A stretch of DNA of 48,200 bases from Acidithiobacillus ferrivorans (GCA_020723125.1 DYJM01000006.1:1-48200), one strand, 5' to 3'; numbered from the stretch's first letter, positions 16,138-25,140 are shown. Notes: a model not told the origin generated them from the letters alone. Program-made: numbers and translations.

Positions 16138-17871
16138 ATGGTGGCAGACCTTGAACGTTTTCGGAGTCTGCCCGAAGGGCTGTTCGCCCGTTGCACACTG
16201 GATCCAGATGGCTGTATTGCCCTGGAGCGCCAGCCCCAGGGCTTCCAGAAAGTCAGTGCCGCCCATTTTCAGGACCGGGTACAGGGGCGTGCCGAAGGTT
16301 TGCTGCGCTTAGGCGTCAAAAGGGGAGAAAGAGTCATATTGATGGCGCCCAACTCCATGGACTGGGCCATCATGGATTTCGCCATTCTCAGCATTGGCGC
16401 CATCACGGTTCCTCTTTATCCCAGTTTTAGTCCCCGGGAAATTCACTACGTTCTGGGGGATAGTGGTGCCGGACTGGTATTGCTGGAGGGCAGTAATGAG
16501 TGGAAAAAAATGGGTGGCGAGGGTTGGGGGGTCCCGCATGAACGCATATTACTCAGAAATCCTGAGGCAGCCCAACGCGCCGGCCTGAAAAACTGGGCAC
16601 AACTCGAACAGGACAATACCGCGCTGCACAAACAGGAGCTGGCAGAACGTCTTGGCGCATTGCAGCGTGAGCAGATTGCCAGCATTGTTTACACCTCCGG
16701 AACAACCGGATGGCCCAAGGGCGTCATGCTCAGTCATGGCAACATTCTCAGCAACATTGCCGGTTTTTTGCCTTTAGTCCCCTTGCGGCGCGGCCAGCGA
16801 CTGCTGTCCATCCTGCCGCTGTCACATGTGTTTGAGCGGGGGACCGGGCATTTTGGTGCTTACCTGCTCGGACTGGAAGTTGCCTATGCTGAACGCCCCG
16901 ACACCGTCCTGCGCGATATGGAAGCGGCTCATCCTGATATCGTCATTGCTGTTCCCAGAGTCTTTCAGTTGCTTTACAGCCGGGTCCGGCGTGGTATCGA
17001 AGAACGCCATGGCCTGCTGGGTCGTTTCATCCAGCGCGGCGCCGGATTCAGTGCCGGCACTCGCCCTGCCCCGCAATGGCAACGCCTCATAACCCGCCGG
17101 CTGCTGGTCTCGGGACTGCGCAAAAAATTGGGAGGACGCTTGCGTTTTTTTGTCTCCGGAGGCGCTCCGCTGGACGCAGATATCACCCGTTTTTTTCTGG
17201 ACATCGGCCTGCCAGTGGTGGAAGGATACGGCATGACCGAAGCCAGCCCGGTCATTGCTGCCAATCCACTCAATGCCATCCGGGCAGGAACCGTCGGCCG
17301 CTTCCTGCCCAACTTGCAAGGGCGTATTGCCGCCGATGGCGAAATCCTGGTACGCGGGCCATCCATCATGTCCGGCTACTGGAATAATGACAGTGCCACC
17401 CGGGAAACCATCGTGGATGGCTGGTTACACACCGGTGATGTCGGCAGCCTGGATGAAAATGGATACCTGACTATTTATGATCGCAAAAAAGATCTGATCG
17501 TCAATTCGGCGGGTGAAAACATTCCTCCACAAAAAATTGAAATGCGCCTGATGGCCCAGGCGCTTATCAGTCAGGCCGTCGTTTTCGGAGACCGCCTTCC
17601 CTACCTGAGCGCCCTGATTTTCCCCAACCCGGAACAGGTGCAGGCGCGTTTTGGCGCGAAGCCGGACAGCAGTGTCCTGCGCAAGGCCCTTCAGGAAAGC
17701 ATTCATACCGCCCTGCAGGATCTGCCTTCCTACGAACAGGTACGGCGCTTTGCCGTTTTGCCGGAAGCACTGAGCGAAGCGCATGGTGAAGTAACACCCA
17801 CCCTGAAAATCAAACGTCGGGTGGTGGCCGAACGCTACGCCGAATTGTTAACCGAGATGCGCAAAAACTAG
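16138..17871 (+). CDS. AMP-forming long-chain acyl-CoA synthetase
   Basis: A 577-residue adenylate-forming enzyme that activates a fatty acid to acyl-AMP and then acyl-CoA. Motifs: P-loop YTSGTTGWPKGVMLSHGN, A5 EGYGMTEASPV, A7 WLHTGDVGSLDENGYL, A8 YDRKKDLIVNSAGENIPP. The C-terminal lid has TLKIKRR, with the conserved catalytic Lys. It resembles the FAA1 type (COG1022). No membrane helix is evident. ATG at 16138 follows the sspA stop by 1 nt. In an autotroph it may serve fatty acid recycling; the chain-length preference is unknown. Confidence 0.92.
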   Translation: MVADLERFRSLPEGLFARCTLDPDGCIALERQPQGFQKVSAAHFQDRVQGRAEGLLRLGVKRGERVILMAPNSMDWAIMDFAILSIGAITVPLYPSFSPREIHYVLGDSGAGLVLLEGSNEWKKMGGEGWGVPHERILLRNPEAAQRAGLKNWAQLEQDNTALHKQELAERLGALQREQIASIVYTSGTTGWPKGVMLSHGNILSNIAGFLPLVPLRRGQRLLSILPLSHVFERGTGHFGAYLLGLEVAYAERPDTVLRDMEAAHPDIVIAVPRVFQLLYSRVRRGIEERHGLLGRFIQRGAGFSAGTRPAPQWQRLITRRLLVSGLRKKLGGRLRFFVSGGAPLDADITRFFLDIGLPVVEGYGMTEASPVIAANPLNAIRAGTVGRFLPNLQGRIAADGEILVRGPSIMSGYWNNDSATRETIVDGWLHTGDVGSLDENGYLTIYDRKKDLIVNSAGENIPPQKIEMRLMAQALISQAVVFGDRLPYLSALIFPNPEQVQARFGAKPDSSVLRKALQESIHTALQDLPSYEQVRRFAVLPEALSEAHGEVTPTLKIKRRVVAERYAELLTEMRKN

Positions 17872-17875
17872 GGTT

Positions 17876-19216
17876 ATGGAAATATCCATCCCGCCAAAAC
17901 TGACGCTCATAATCAATGCGTTGGAACGTGCGGGGGCAAGGACGCTGCTGGTCGGCGGTGCGGTTCGCGACAGCCTGTTAGGTCTGCCCGTCCATGACTG
18001 GGATATGGAAATCCATGCGCTGAATGAAGCGCGCCTGGAAGAATGCCTGGCGCCTTTTGCCGCGCATCGGGTGGGTGGCCGCTGTGCAGTCTGGGTCGCT
18101 GGCGGTGCAGAGTTTACCCTGCCCCAAACACGCGGCGAGACCGACCCGCACCTGCCCTGGCCCATTGCTGTCCAGCGTCGTGATTTTACGGTCAATGCCC
18201 TGGCCTGGGACTGGCGCTCCGGACAACTACTGGATGCTGTGGGCGGGCTGCATGATCTGCAGAAAAAACGACTGCGCATCGTGAATCCCGGCACCTTTGC
18301 GGATGACCCTCTCAGAGCATTCCGGGCGGCGCGTTTGGTCGGGCAACTGGATTTTCATCTCGAAGCAAGCAGTGTCCCACATTGCCAAAAACTGGCCGAG
18401 CACCTGTCGGAAATCCCTGGCGAACGGCTGCGCAAGGAATGGGAGGCGTTCCTGCTGCGTGGCTGCAACCTGCGGGCAGCCTGGGATGCACTGGCACTCA
18501 CCGGTAGCATCCGCGCATTCCCGGACCTCGAAGCGCTGCAGGCCGTGCCTCAGCGTCCGGATGCGCATCCTGAAGGAGATGTCTGGATACATACGGGAAA
18601 AGTGCTTGTCGAAGCCGCCAACCTGCGCCAGGGTCTGCCCGCACGCGACCTCATCCTGATGCTGGCAGCGCTCTTGCATGATCTGGGTAAAGCCGACAGC
18701 ACCCGGCGCGACCCACACAATCGCTGGCGGGCCATAGGGCATGAGCATTCCCTTGCCCGGGCACGCGACTTCCTGAATCGTTATTTTCCCGGACAGCATT
18801 TGCAGCAACAGATTTTACCATTACTGCGTTGGCACGGGGCCCCCCACGCCCTGTTTCGGGATCGGGCCGGGCAACAGGCCTATGCGCGTCTGGCTCTACG
18901 CGTTCCCGACCGCAGCCTGCTTCTGGACATTGCCCAGGCCGATGCGCGTGGCGCCGGTCACATTGATCTGACACCCATCACTCATGCCCGCGACATCTGG
19001 CAGAAACTGGGACTCTGGAAAACGCTTCCCGAGGCGCTGATTCGTGGCGAAGATCTCATGAATCTTGGCGTTCTTCCGGGACCAGAACTCGGCAAGGCCC
19101 TGCGCAGCGCCTACCAGAGACAGGTTTTGGGCAACCATCAAGACAAGGAAACCCTACTCAGGGCACTACATGGCCTGATCCCCGCCATCAATCTCCCAAA
19201 CGACCCCGCTTGTTGA
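17876..19216 (+). CDS. cca: CCA-adding enzyme (tRNA nucleotidyltransferase) with HD domain
   Basis: Adds or repairs the CCA end of tRNAs. 446 residues. The nucleotidyltransferase head has LLVGGAVRDSLLG and DWDME (metal-binding DxD), then RRDFTVNALAWD and the template-helix region; the HD domain follows at about 264 (ALLHDLGKADSTR), as in E. coli Cca, which has phosphatase/phosphodiesterase activity there. Starts 4 nt after the acyl-CoA synthetase stop, so probably one transcript with sspA. The last 29 bases overlap the convergent small gene on the other strand. Confidence 0.95.
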   Translation: MEISIPPKLTLIINALERAGARTLLVGGAVRDSLLGLPVHDWDMEIHALNEARLEECLAPFAAHRVGGRCAVWVAGGAEFTLPQTRGETDPHLPWPIAVQRRDFTVNALAWDWRSGQLLDAVGGLHDLQKKRLRIVNPGTFADDPLRAFRAARLVGQLDFHLEASSVPHCQKLAEHLSEIPGERLRKEWEAFLLRGCNLRAAWDALALTGSIRAFPDLEALQAVPQRPDAHPEGDVWIHTGKVLVEAANLRQGLPARDLILMLAALLHDLGKADSTRRDPHNRWRAIGHEHSLARARDFLNRYFPGQHLQQQILPLLRWHGAPHALFRDRAGQQAYARLALRVPDRSLLLDIAQADARGAGHIDLTPITHARDIWQKLGLWKTLPEALIRGEDLMNLGVLPGPELGKALRSAYQRQVLGNHQDKETLLRALHGLIPAINLPNDPAC

Positions 19217-19457
19217 CCGCCGTGGTATTACCCCATTGGCTCAGGTCCTGCACCTGCACACCAACCCACCAATAAGGAGCCACACTGTCCTGACCGTGCC
19301 CACCGACCAGCGCCTGCCCGGGCGCCAAATGCACATGGTCGAGCAGTTTCCTGGCGTCCTCCCGACTGCGGAAAATGGACCAGGCCACCACCCTTTCCAT
19401 CGGCGTGGTTGAGGGGACATCGCGTGCTTCATCCAGAAAATTGTCAGTAATCATCAT
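19188..19457 (-). CDS. Small hypothetical protein (89 aa)
   Basis: I do not recognise this protein. ATG at 19457 has an ideal ribosome site (AAGGAG, 5 nt spacing); a GTG at 19463 and a second ATG at 19454 are alternatives. The product is soluble and mildly acidic in its N-terminal half, with SIFRSREDARKLLDHVHL and a Trp/Gly-rich segment VAPYWWVGVQVQDL, ending KRGRLGD. No signal peptide, Cys pair or membrane segment. Its tail overlaps cca by 29 bp, and it diverges from rnpB with about 100 bp to the rnpB promoter. A real gene is likely because of the ribosome site and start placement, but homologues were not checked. Confidence 0.6.
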   Translation of the reverse strand: MMITDNFLDEARDVPSTTPMERVVAWSIFRSREDARKLLDHVHLAPGQALVGGHGQDSVAPYWWVGVQVQDLSQWGNTTAVNKRGRLGD

Positions 19458-19555
19458 ATTCACTCCTTCAGTAAACAGTACCGGTTACCCGGACACCCGA
19501 TACACCACCCATGCTTATGAGCAGAGTATAGTTCGCAAAACCGATGGTTTTTCTT

Positions 19556-19584
19556 CTGACAGTCCGGTTGAAAACGCGTATGAT
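19556..19584 (+). promoter_or_regulatory. rnpB promoter (sigma70 type)
   Basis: CTGACA at 19556-19561 and TATGAT at 19579-19584, separated by exactly 17 bp; each differs from consensus by one base. The predicted start, about 7 bp later, coincides with the 5' strand of the RNase P RNA P1 helix at 19592. Confidence 0.8.
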
Positions 19585-19591
19585 CCGCCTC

Positions 19592-19932
19592 GGAGTGGGC
19601 CAGACGACCGCTGCGGATTTATCCGGGGAGGAAAGTCCGGGCTCCATAGGGCAAGGCGCCGGTTAACGGCCGGGGGGCGTGAGCCTACGGAAAGTGCCAC
19701 AGAAAATATACCGCCAAGCGCGCAAGCGCCGGTAAGGGTGAAAAGGTGCGGTAAGAGCGCACCGCATTTCCGGTAACGGAAATGGCAGGGAAAACCCCGC
19801 CTGGAGCAAGATCAAATAGGCATGCGATACCGTGGTCCGCGGTGCATGCGGGTAGATTGCTGGAGCCTGTGCGTAAGTGCAGGCCTAGAGGAATGGTCGT
19901 CCACGACAGAACCCGGCTTATCGGCCCACTCC
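19592..19932 (+). ncRNA. rnpB: RNase P RNA (bacterial type A)
   Basis: The catalytic RNA of RNase P, which matures tRNA 5' ends. Universally conserved blocks are present in order: GAGGAAAGTCCGGGCTCCAT (19626-19645), AAGGGTGAAAAGGTGCGG followed by TAAGAGCGCACCGC, GGAGCAAGATCAAATAGG, and near the 3' end CCACGACAGAACCCGGCTTA. The ends pair perfectly: GGAGTGGGCC at 19592-19601 with GGCCCACTCC at 19923-19932 (P1). GGGTAG in the L15 region keeps the GGU that binds tRNA CCA. A short T-rich stretch follows P1 directly. It lies between cca and mraZ. Confidence 0.97.
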
Positions 19933-20177
19933 AATTTTTATTTCTTGCGTCATCTGCTTCCGGCAGAAATACCGACACAACGACCCAACCTAACCTAATG
20001 AAACAAATAGAAACTTTCTTGGCTTCATGATGCATACAGCCGATCTTCCGATTTTCCGGAAAGCACGTTAAAAATCACTTTGTACTGCATAATCCAATAA
20101 TTACAAGAACCCTTTAAAGTGTTTTATAGCACTTTATCAACATGCTCTAACATGCCGTAATTATTCAATATTTCTCC
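19933..20177. other. rnpB-mraZ spacer, A+T-rich, no gene seen
   Basis: No credible coding sequence. After rnpB comes a T-rich run (19933-19944). Further on, AAAGTG (20116-20121) and CACTTT (20130-20135) are inverted arms, and AACATGC is directly repeated at 20139-20145 and 20149-20155 with a 10-bp period, 23-39 bp upstream of the mraZ promoter -35 box. These could bind a regulator of the division cluster; none is recognised. Confidence 0.5.
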
Positions 20178-20206
20178 TTGACAGTCCGATGTGCGCCCTC
20201 TATTCT
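20178..20206 (+). promoter_or_regulatory. mraZ (dcw cluster) promoter
   Basis: Perfect -35 TTGACA (20178-20183), 17-bp spacer, and -10 TATTCT (20201-20206). Transcription would start near 20213, just before the MraZ boxes, as at the E. coli Pmra promoter. It is likely the main promoter for the tightly packed downstream cluster. Confidence 0.85.
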
Positions 20207-20214
20207 TCAGCTTG

Positions 20215-20249
20215 TGGGGGAAAGTGGGTCAAAGTGGAAGTTTTTGGAG
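20215..20249 (+). promoter_or_regulatory. MraZ-binding direct repeats
   Basis: Four TGGRN pentamers lie at an exact 10-bp period: TGGGG 20215, TGGGT 20225, TGGAA 20235, TGGAG 20245. This matches the known MraZ operator (TGGGN direct repeats with 5-bp spacers) between promoter and gene. The first two are the best matches. It implies autoregulation of the cluster by MraZ. Confidence 0.85.
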
Positions 20250-20262
20250 AGTAGGATACCAA

Positions 20263-20718
20263 ATGTTTAGGGGAACGCACCGGCACAATCTCGACAGCAA
20301 GGGACGCATGAACGTCCCGGCGCGCTTCCGCGACTGGCTGAATGCCCATTGCGACGGTCAGATTGTGGTTACCATCGATGTGCAAAGCCGCCCGGGGGAA
20401 CATTGTCTGGTGGCCTACCCTCTTCCCACCTGGGAAAAAGTGGAAGCCCGAGTGGCCGAACTCCCCAGCAACAACCCTGCAGCCCGCCAGTTTCAGCGGA
20501 TGTTTGTCGGGCAATCAGAAGAAATGCGCCTCGACAGTCAGGCCCGCATCCTGCTTTCACCCAATCTGCGCCGCTTCGCAGAAATCGACAAGGAACTGGT
20601 CGTCGTCGGTCAAATCAACAAATTCGAGATCTGGGATGCCCAATGCTGGGATCGTTACCAGGAAAACAGTCTGAACAACAACGATGGATTTGCCAGCCTG
20701 GGAGATCTCATCCTGTGA
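20263..20718 (+). CDS. mraZ: Transcriptional regulator MraZ
   Basis: A 151-residue AbrB-like DNA-binding protein that forms oligomeric rings and represses its own operon. Two SpoVT/AbrB half-repeats are visible: NLDSKGRMNVPARFRDWL near residues 9-26, and RLDSQARILLSPNLRRFA near 87-104, each with the DxxxR signature. ATG at 20263 is chosen since the product then begins MFRGTHRHNLD, the canonical start; the longer frame from 20191 would cover the promoter. MraZ boxes lie 14-48 bp upstream. It overlaps rsmH by 4 nt. Confidence 0.96.
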   Translation: MFRGTHRHNLDSKGRMNVPARFRDWLNAHCDGQIVVTIDVQSRPGEHCLVAYPLPTWEKVEARVAELPSNNPAARQFQRMFVGQSEEMRLDSQARILLSPNLRRFAEIDKELVVVGQINKFEIWDAQCWDRYQENSLNNNDGFASLGDLIL

Positions 20719-21674
20719 ACATACCCGCGTCCGGATCTCACATTACGGTACTTCTGCAGGAAAGCGTCGCCATGCTCCAGCCCGCCCTCAGCGAGGGCCC
20801 GGCCCGACGTTGTGTGGATGTGACCGGAGGACGTGGCGGGCATAGTGCGGCGTTGCTGGAAAAGCTTCAGCATCAGGATATGTTGTTGATCCTCGATCGC
20901 GACCCCAGCGCCATCGCGGCACTGCAAGACCGCTTTGCCAACGATGACCGGGTACTGATCCGCCAGGCGCGCTTCAGTGAAATCCGCAGCGTTGTGGAAA
21001 GTCTTGGCTGGGAAAATGTGGATGCGATTCTCGCTGATCTGGGCGTCTCTTCCCCGCAACTCGACGAAGCCGAACGTGGCTTCAGCTTCCTCCGTGACGG
21101 CCCTCTGGACATGCGCATGGATCCCGGCAGCGGCATCAGTGCCGCCGAATGGCTGAACAGTGCTCCTGAAGCAGAAATCAGCCAGGTGCTGAAAAATTAC
21201 GGCGAAGAACGATTTGCCCGCGCGATTGCCCGCAAAATCGTCAAATATCGCGAACAGACCCCCTTGCAGCGAACCAGTCAGCTTGCCGAACTCATCGCCG
21301 GGGTCGTCCCCCGTCACGACTCCGGATTGAATCCGGCGACGCGCAGTTTTCAGGGCATCCGTATTTTTATCAACCATGAACTGAAAGAGCTGGAACTGTT
21401 TCTTCCCGAGGCCATGGCGGTACTGCGTGCTGGCGGACGCCTGGCCATCATCAGCTTTCATTCTTTGGAAGATCGCATGGTCAAACGCTTTTTCCGGGCA
21501 GATGCGTTTCGGGTCAGCAGCGACCTGCCCTTGCGCGCAGCGGAAATCCCCCCCTTACCATGGCGTGCGGTCGGCAAGGCCATTCATGCCAGTACGGAAG
21601 AAATTCAGATGAACCCCCGTTCTCGTTCAGCGGTACTCAGAGTGGCCGAAAGGAGTGAACGTCATGCGGCGTAA
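20715..21674 (+). CDS. rsmH: 16S rRNA m4C1402 methyltransferase
   Basis: SAM-dependent N4-methyltransferase acting on C1402 of 16S rRNA (formerly MraW). 319 residues from GTG at 20715, which overlaps the mraZ stop as GTGA; the frame is open further upstream but inside mraZ. Features: ITVLLQESVAML, the SAM-binding DVTGGRGGHSAALL, DAILADLGVSSPQLDEAERG, and the C-terminal IISFHSLEDRMVKRFFR, all family hallmarks. Usual second gene of the dcw cluster. Confidence 0.96.
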   Translation: MNIPASGSHITVLLQESVAMLQPALSEGPARRCVDVTGGRGGHSAALLEKLQHQDMLLILDRDPSAIAALQDRFANDDRVLIRQARFSEIRSVVESLGWENVDAILADLGVSSPQLDEAERGFSFLRDGPLDMRMDPGSGISAAEWLNSAPEAEISQVLKNYGEERFARAIARKIVKYREQTPLQRTSQLAELIAGVVPRHDSGLNPATRSFQGIRIFINHELKELELFLPEAMAVLRAGGRLAIISFHSLEDRMVKRFFRADAFRVSSDLPLRAAEIPPLPWRAVGKAIHASTEEIQMNPRSRSAVLRVAERSERHAA

Positions 21675-21927
21675 TACGGTAATTCTCGCCATTCTCATCA
21701 TGGTAACCCTGCTCGGTATAGTAGCTGCACGCGAAAGCACCCGCAGCCAGTTTATTGCCTTGCAGGAAGCACAGGCGAAACATTTTGCCCTGGATAACCG
21801 CTGGGGACAGCTGCAACTGGAGCAGGCCACACTCGCCTCCAATGCGCGGGTCGGGGATATCGCCCGGCAGAAGCTGGGATTGAGCGCCCCCAAAAACAGT
21901 CAGATTGTCATGGTGAAAGCGCCGTGA
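21664..21927 (+). CDS. ftsL: Cell division protein FtsL
   Basis: A short bitopic membrane protein of the FtsQLB complex, which activates septal peptidoglycan synthesis. 87 residues: short cytoplasmic tail, one membrane helix (VILAILIMVTLLGIVAA), then a leucine-zipper-like periplasmic coiled coil (about 32-70) and LGLSAPKNSQIVMV near the C-terminus. ATG at 21664 is preferred because AAAGGAG ends 8 nt before it; GTG at 21655 lies within the ribosome site. Overlaps rsmH by 11 nt and ftsI by 4 nt. FtsL is poorly conserved in sequence, so the call rests on topology and position. Confidence 0.9.
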   Translation: MRRNTVILAILIMVTLLGIVAARESTRSQFIALQEAQAKHFALDNRWGQLQLEQATLASNARVGDIARQKLGLSAPKNSQIVMVKAP

Positions 21928-23702
21928 CCCGGACTTCTGCCTATCCGGCCAAAATCCCCGCACGCCCATTACCGGCGTGGCGGGCGACGGCCGTTTGGGC
22001 AACCGTAACACTCGCCTTTGCTGCAGTCATGGCTCAGGCCTGGCGTGCCCAGGTGGAACATGGTCCATTTTTACGCGACCAGGGAGCCCAACGCTATTTG
22101 CGTCATTTTCCGTTGCCGGTGCAACGCGGACCCATTGTTGATCGCGAGGGCAAACCTCTGGCTTTGTCGGTACCGGTCAAAACCCTCTGGGTAGATCCGC
22201 AAGTATTCACCCACCAGGAAAGTCAATGGCCGCTTGTGGCTTCCGCCCTGGGAATCAGCGTCAACGAACTGGATGCCCGTGTCCATGCGGGTGGTAGCCA
22301 CTTTGCCTTTATCGCCCGCCAGATCAGTCCCGAACGGGCCGAAAAAATAACGGCATTGCATATTTCCGGCCTGTATGGCCTCACCGAGAATCGCCGTTAT
22401 TATCCTGCCGGAAGCATTGCGGCCCCACTGATTGGTTTTACCAATGTAGATGGTAAAGGCATTGAAGGATTGGAGTTGACCTATAACCAGTGGCTAACCG
22501 GAAAGGCGGGGGAAGAAACCGGGTTGCGTGACAATTATGGTCACCCACTGAGCTTGCACGGCCCTGCCCGTTCTGCCCAGCCCGGCAAAGTCCTGACTTT
22601 GAGCATTGACCGCAATCTCCAGTATGTGGCTTACACCGCTCTGGCCTCGGCCGTACAACGCTTCCAGGCCCGATCCGGGGCAGCGGTGCTCATGAATGCC
22701 CGGACCGGTGAAGTGCTGGCCATGGTCAGTTATCCTGCTTTCAACCCCAATAATCGCCATGATTATCAGGCTGGTCTTTATAACAATCGGGCCGTTGCCG
22801 ACACCTTTGAACCCGGCTCCGTGATGAAACCCTTCACCATTGCAGCGGCACTGGACGATAACAGTATCCAGCCCGACAGTACCTTCAACGTCAACACCAA
22901 CTGTTTTCGCGTTGCCCGTTTCTGTATCCAGGATGATGTCCGTCACAACAATCTGGATCTGGCGCAAGTCCTTAAATATTCAAGCAATATCGGGGCCGCA
23001 AAAATATCCTTGCGCACCCCTCCGGCGGATCTTTTTCAAATGCTCCATCAGGCTGGCTTTGGACAAGGCAGCGGCCTCGGGCTCCCCGGAGAAAGTCCGG
23101 GGACGCTGCCGGCCTGGCAGGGTTGGGATATTGCCCGCAGAGCGGCGATGGCTTACGGATATGGTTTGTCGGTAACCCCCCTGCAACTGGCGGCCGCTTA
23201 TGCGGCAATTGCCAATCAAGGTATTTATGTAGCGCCCACCCTGATCCGCCAGGACACCCGCTCAGTAAACGGAGTTCGGATCATGTCTGCAAGCACTGCC
23301 GAACGACTGAGCCGATGGCTGAGCGGCGTTACCAGTCCGGGCGGTACCGGCTTTCTGGCCAGCATCCCGGGTTACAGGGTGGCGGGCAAAACCGGAACTT
23401 CCATCATGGCCAACGGTAAAGGCGGCTTCCATAAAAACCAGGTAAACACCAGTTTCGTGGGCTTTGCCCCTGCTCAGGACCCGCGCCTGGTGATGGCTGT
23501 CGTGGTCCGCGCCCCGACCCGGGGATGGCGCTATGGTGGAGTCGTGGCAGCACCGGTATTTCGGGTGACCATGGCAGCTGCCCTGCAAAGCATGGGCATT
23601 CAGCCAGACCCGAGCCTTCTGAAAACCACTGCCGAACATCCATACCGCACTGTCACCGAGGCCCAGCAGTGGGCAGAAGGAGCTGGTGATGCAGCGCACT
23701 GA
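21924..23702 (+). CDS. ftsI: Septal peptidoglycan transpeptidase PBP3
   Basis: Class B penicillin-binding protein that cross-links septal peptidoglycan with FtsW. 592 residues, one N-terminal membrane helix (about 22-38), a pedestal domain beginning near FPLPVQRGPIVDREG, and a transpeptidase domain with SVMK (nucleophile Ser299, Lys302), SSN (353-355) and KTG (489-491). GTG at 21924 overlaps the ftsL stop as GTGA. Two Cys, 327 and 334, flank a short loop between the SxxK and SxN motifs and might form a disulfide. The gene overlaps murE by 14 nt. Confidence 0.96.
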   Translation: MTRTSAYPAKIPARPLPAWRATAVWATVTLAFAAVMAQAWRAQVEHGPFLRDQGAQRYLRHFPLPVQRGPIVDREGKPLALSVPVKTLWVDPQVFTHQESQWPLVASALGISVNELDARVHAGGSHFAFIARQISPERAEKITALHISGLYGLTENRRYYPAGSIAAPLIGFTNVDGKGIEGLELTYNQWLTGKAGEETGLRDNYGHPLSLHGPARSAQPGKVLTLSIDRNLQYVAYTALASAVQRFQARSGAAVLMNARTGEVLAMVSYPAFNPNNRHDYQAGLYNNRAVADTFEPGSVMKPFTIAAALDDNSIQPDSTFNVNTNCFRVARFCIQDDVRHNNLDLAQVLKYSSNIGAAKISLRTPPADLFQMLHQAGFGQGSGLGLPGESPGTLPAWQGWDIARRAAMAYGYGLSVTPLQLAAAYAAIANQGIYVAPTLIRQDTRSVNGVRIMSASTAERLSRWLSGVTSPGGTGFLASIPGYRVAGKTGTSIMANGKGGFHKNQVNTSFVGFAPAQDPRLVMAVVVRAPTRGWRYGGVVAAPVFRVTMAAALQSMGIQPDPSLLKTTAEHPYRTVTEAQQWAEGAGDAAH

Positions 23703-25140
23703 ACCTCTATCCCGATTATTTGATGCCGTACCTGACGCCTTCAGGGAACTGGCTGTAACCGGCATCGAAACAGATACCCGCCGCTTGCAGCCGGGCATGC
23801 TCTATGTGGGATTACACAACCATCGTGGCGATGCCGATCAGTTTCTGGCGGAAGCCTGGAAGGCGGGGGCCGTGGCCGCCGTGCTGGAAGCCGGGCACGA
23901 AGCCGTCATTCCGCAAGTCAATGGCTCTGCCTGTTGGCAGACTCCCGAGCTTCGCGACAAGCTCGGCCAGGCCCTGCGCCGTTGGCATCGCTGGGATGAA
24001 GGGGCAACACCGCTATTGATCGGCGTGACCGGGACCAATGGCAAAAGTAGTGTCACGCGACTGATTGCCGAACTCGCCCCCCAAGCAGCCATGATTATCG
24101 GAACCTTGGGCTACGGGCCGGTTGATGCCCTCGTCCCCCATGCCAACACCACCCCGGAAGCCGTTCGTCTCTGGGAAACGCTGGCACTGCTCCGGGACCA
24201 GGGTGCCAAAGTCATTGCGCTGGAAGTCTCCTCCCATGCCCTGGCCCTGGGCCGGGTAGCTGCCGTCCCATTTGCTGCGGCAGTGTTTACCAACCTCAGT
24301 CGTGATCATCTCGATTTTCATGGCGACATGGATCAATACGGCGCAGCCAAAGCCCGTCTGTTCAAATTTCCCGATCTGAAACTGGCCGTACTGAATCGGG
24401 ATGATCCCTTTTCTGCACAAATTGCTCAGCAAATCGATCCCTCCGTCAATGTTCTGGGTTTTGGATCGGGGGCCTGGGATTTTCAGGTCCGAGAAATACA
24501 TGCCGGGGCCAGTGGAACGCTTCTGACTCTGGGCACAAAGGAAGGTCTGCGGCAATTACGCAGCCCGCTCATTGGCCAGAGCAATGTCGAAAACCTCCTG
24601 GCCGCCCTGGCCATCGCCCATGGACTGGGCTGGGAAGTCAGTGACGCAGACATTCACCACCTCGATTTGCCCGAGGGACGTTATCAGCGCCTACCGGCGA
24701 CGTCCGGCAAGGCACAGGTCATGATTGACTATGCACATACTCCGGATGCGTTGGAGCGGGTTTTGAAGGACATTCGCGCCGTCGCCAAAGGACAGGTCCA
24801 TGTGCTTTTCGGCTGCGGCGGCGATCGGGATCGGGGAAAACGTCCGGAAATGGGAAAAGTTGCCGAACTTCTGGCCGACCGGGTCACGCTTACAGATGAT
24901 AATCCCCGCAGTGAAAATGCCGACGACATTATCCGCGACATTCTCGCGGGCATGCAGCACCCTGAGGCCGTCGAGGTCATCCATGATCGGGCGGCGGCCA
25001 TCCACCAGGCCATCCACCGTGCCCAAGCGGGAGATTGGGTGCTGATTGCCGGTAAAGGGCATGAACGCACCCAGGAAATCATGGGTCAGAAAACTCCCTT
25101 TCATGACCAGCAGGTAGCAATGGAGGCTCTCCGCCCATGA
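23689..25140 (+). CDS. murE: UDP-MurNAc-tripeptide synthetase (meso-DAP type)
   Basis: Mur ligase that adds the third residue of the peptidoglycan stem peptide. 483 residues. ATP site GVTGTNGKSSVTRL near residue 107, and the central-domain NLSRDHLDFHGDM. The motif DDNPRSE is the DNPR signature that selects meso-diaminopimelate over lysine. The C-terminal domain has GCGGDRDRGKRPEM and AGKGHE. ATG at 23689 has GAAGGAG 6 nt upstream, better than the GTG at 23686. Overlaps ftsI by 14 nt and murF by 4 nt. Confidence 0.96.
   Translation: MQRTEPLSRLFDAVPDAFRELAVTGIETDTRRLQPGMLYVGLHNHRGDADQFLAEAWKAGAVAAVLEAGHEAVIPQVNGSACWQTPELRDKLGQALRRWHRWDEGATPLLIGVTGTNGKSSVTRLIAELAPQAAMIIGTLGYGPVDALVPHANTTPEAVRLWETLALLRDQGAKVIALEVSSHALALGRVAAVPFAAAVFTNLSRDHLDFHGDMDQYGAAKARLFKFPDLKLAVLNRDDPFSAQIAQQIDPSVNVLGFGSGAWDFQVREIHAGASGTLLTLGTKEGLRQLRSPLIGQSNVENLLAALAIAHGLGWEVSDADIHHLDLPEGRYQRLPATSGKAQVMIDYAHTPDALERVLKDIRAVAKGQVHVLFGCGGDRDRGKRPEMGKVAELLADRVTLTDDNPRSENADDIIRDILAGMQHPEAVEVIHDRAAAIHQAIHRAQAGDWVLIAGKGHERTQEIMGQKTPFHDQQVAMEALRP

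Noticed and set aside
19568..19573. TTGAAA near rnpB as a -35 box
   Set aside because: Only 5 bp from TATGAT; CTGACA at 19556 has the correct 17-bp spacing.
19998..20030. Ten-codon ORF MKQIETFLAS after rnpB
   Set aside because: No ribosome site and no supporting context.
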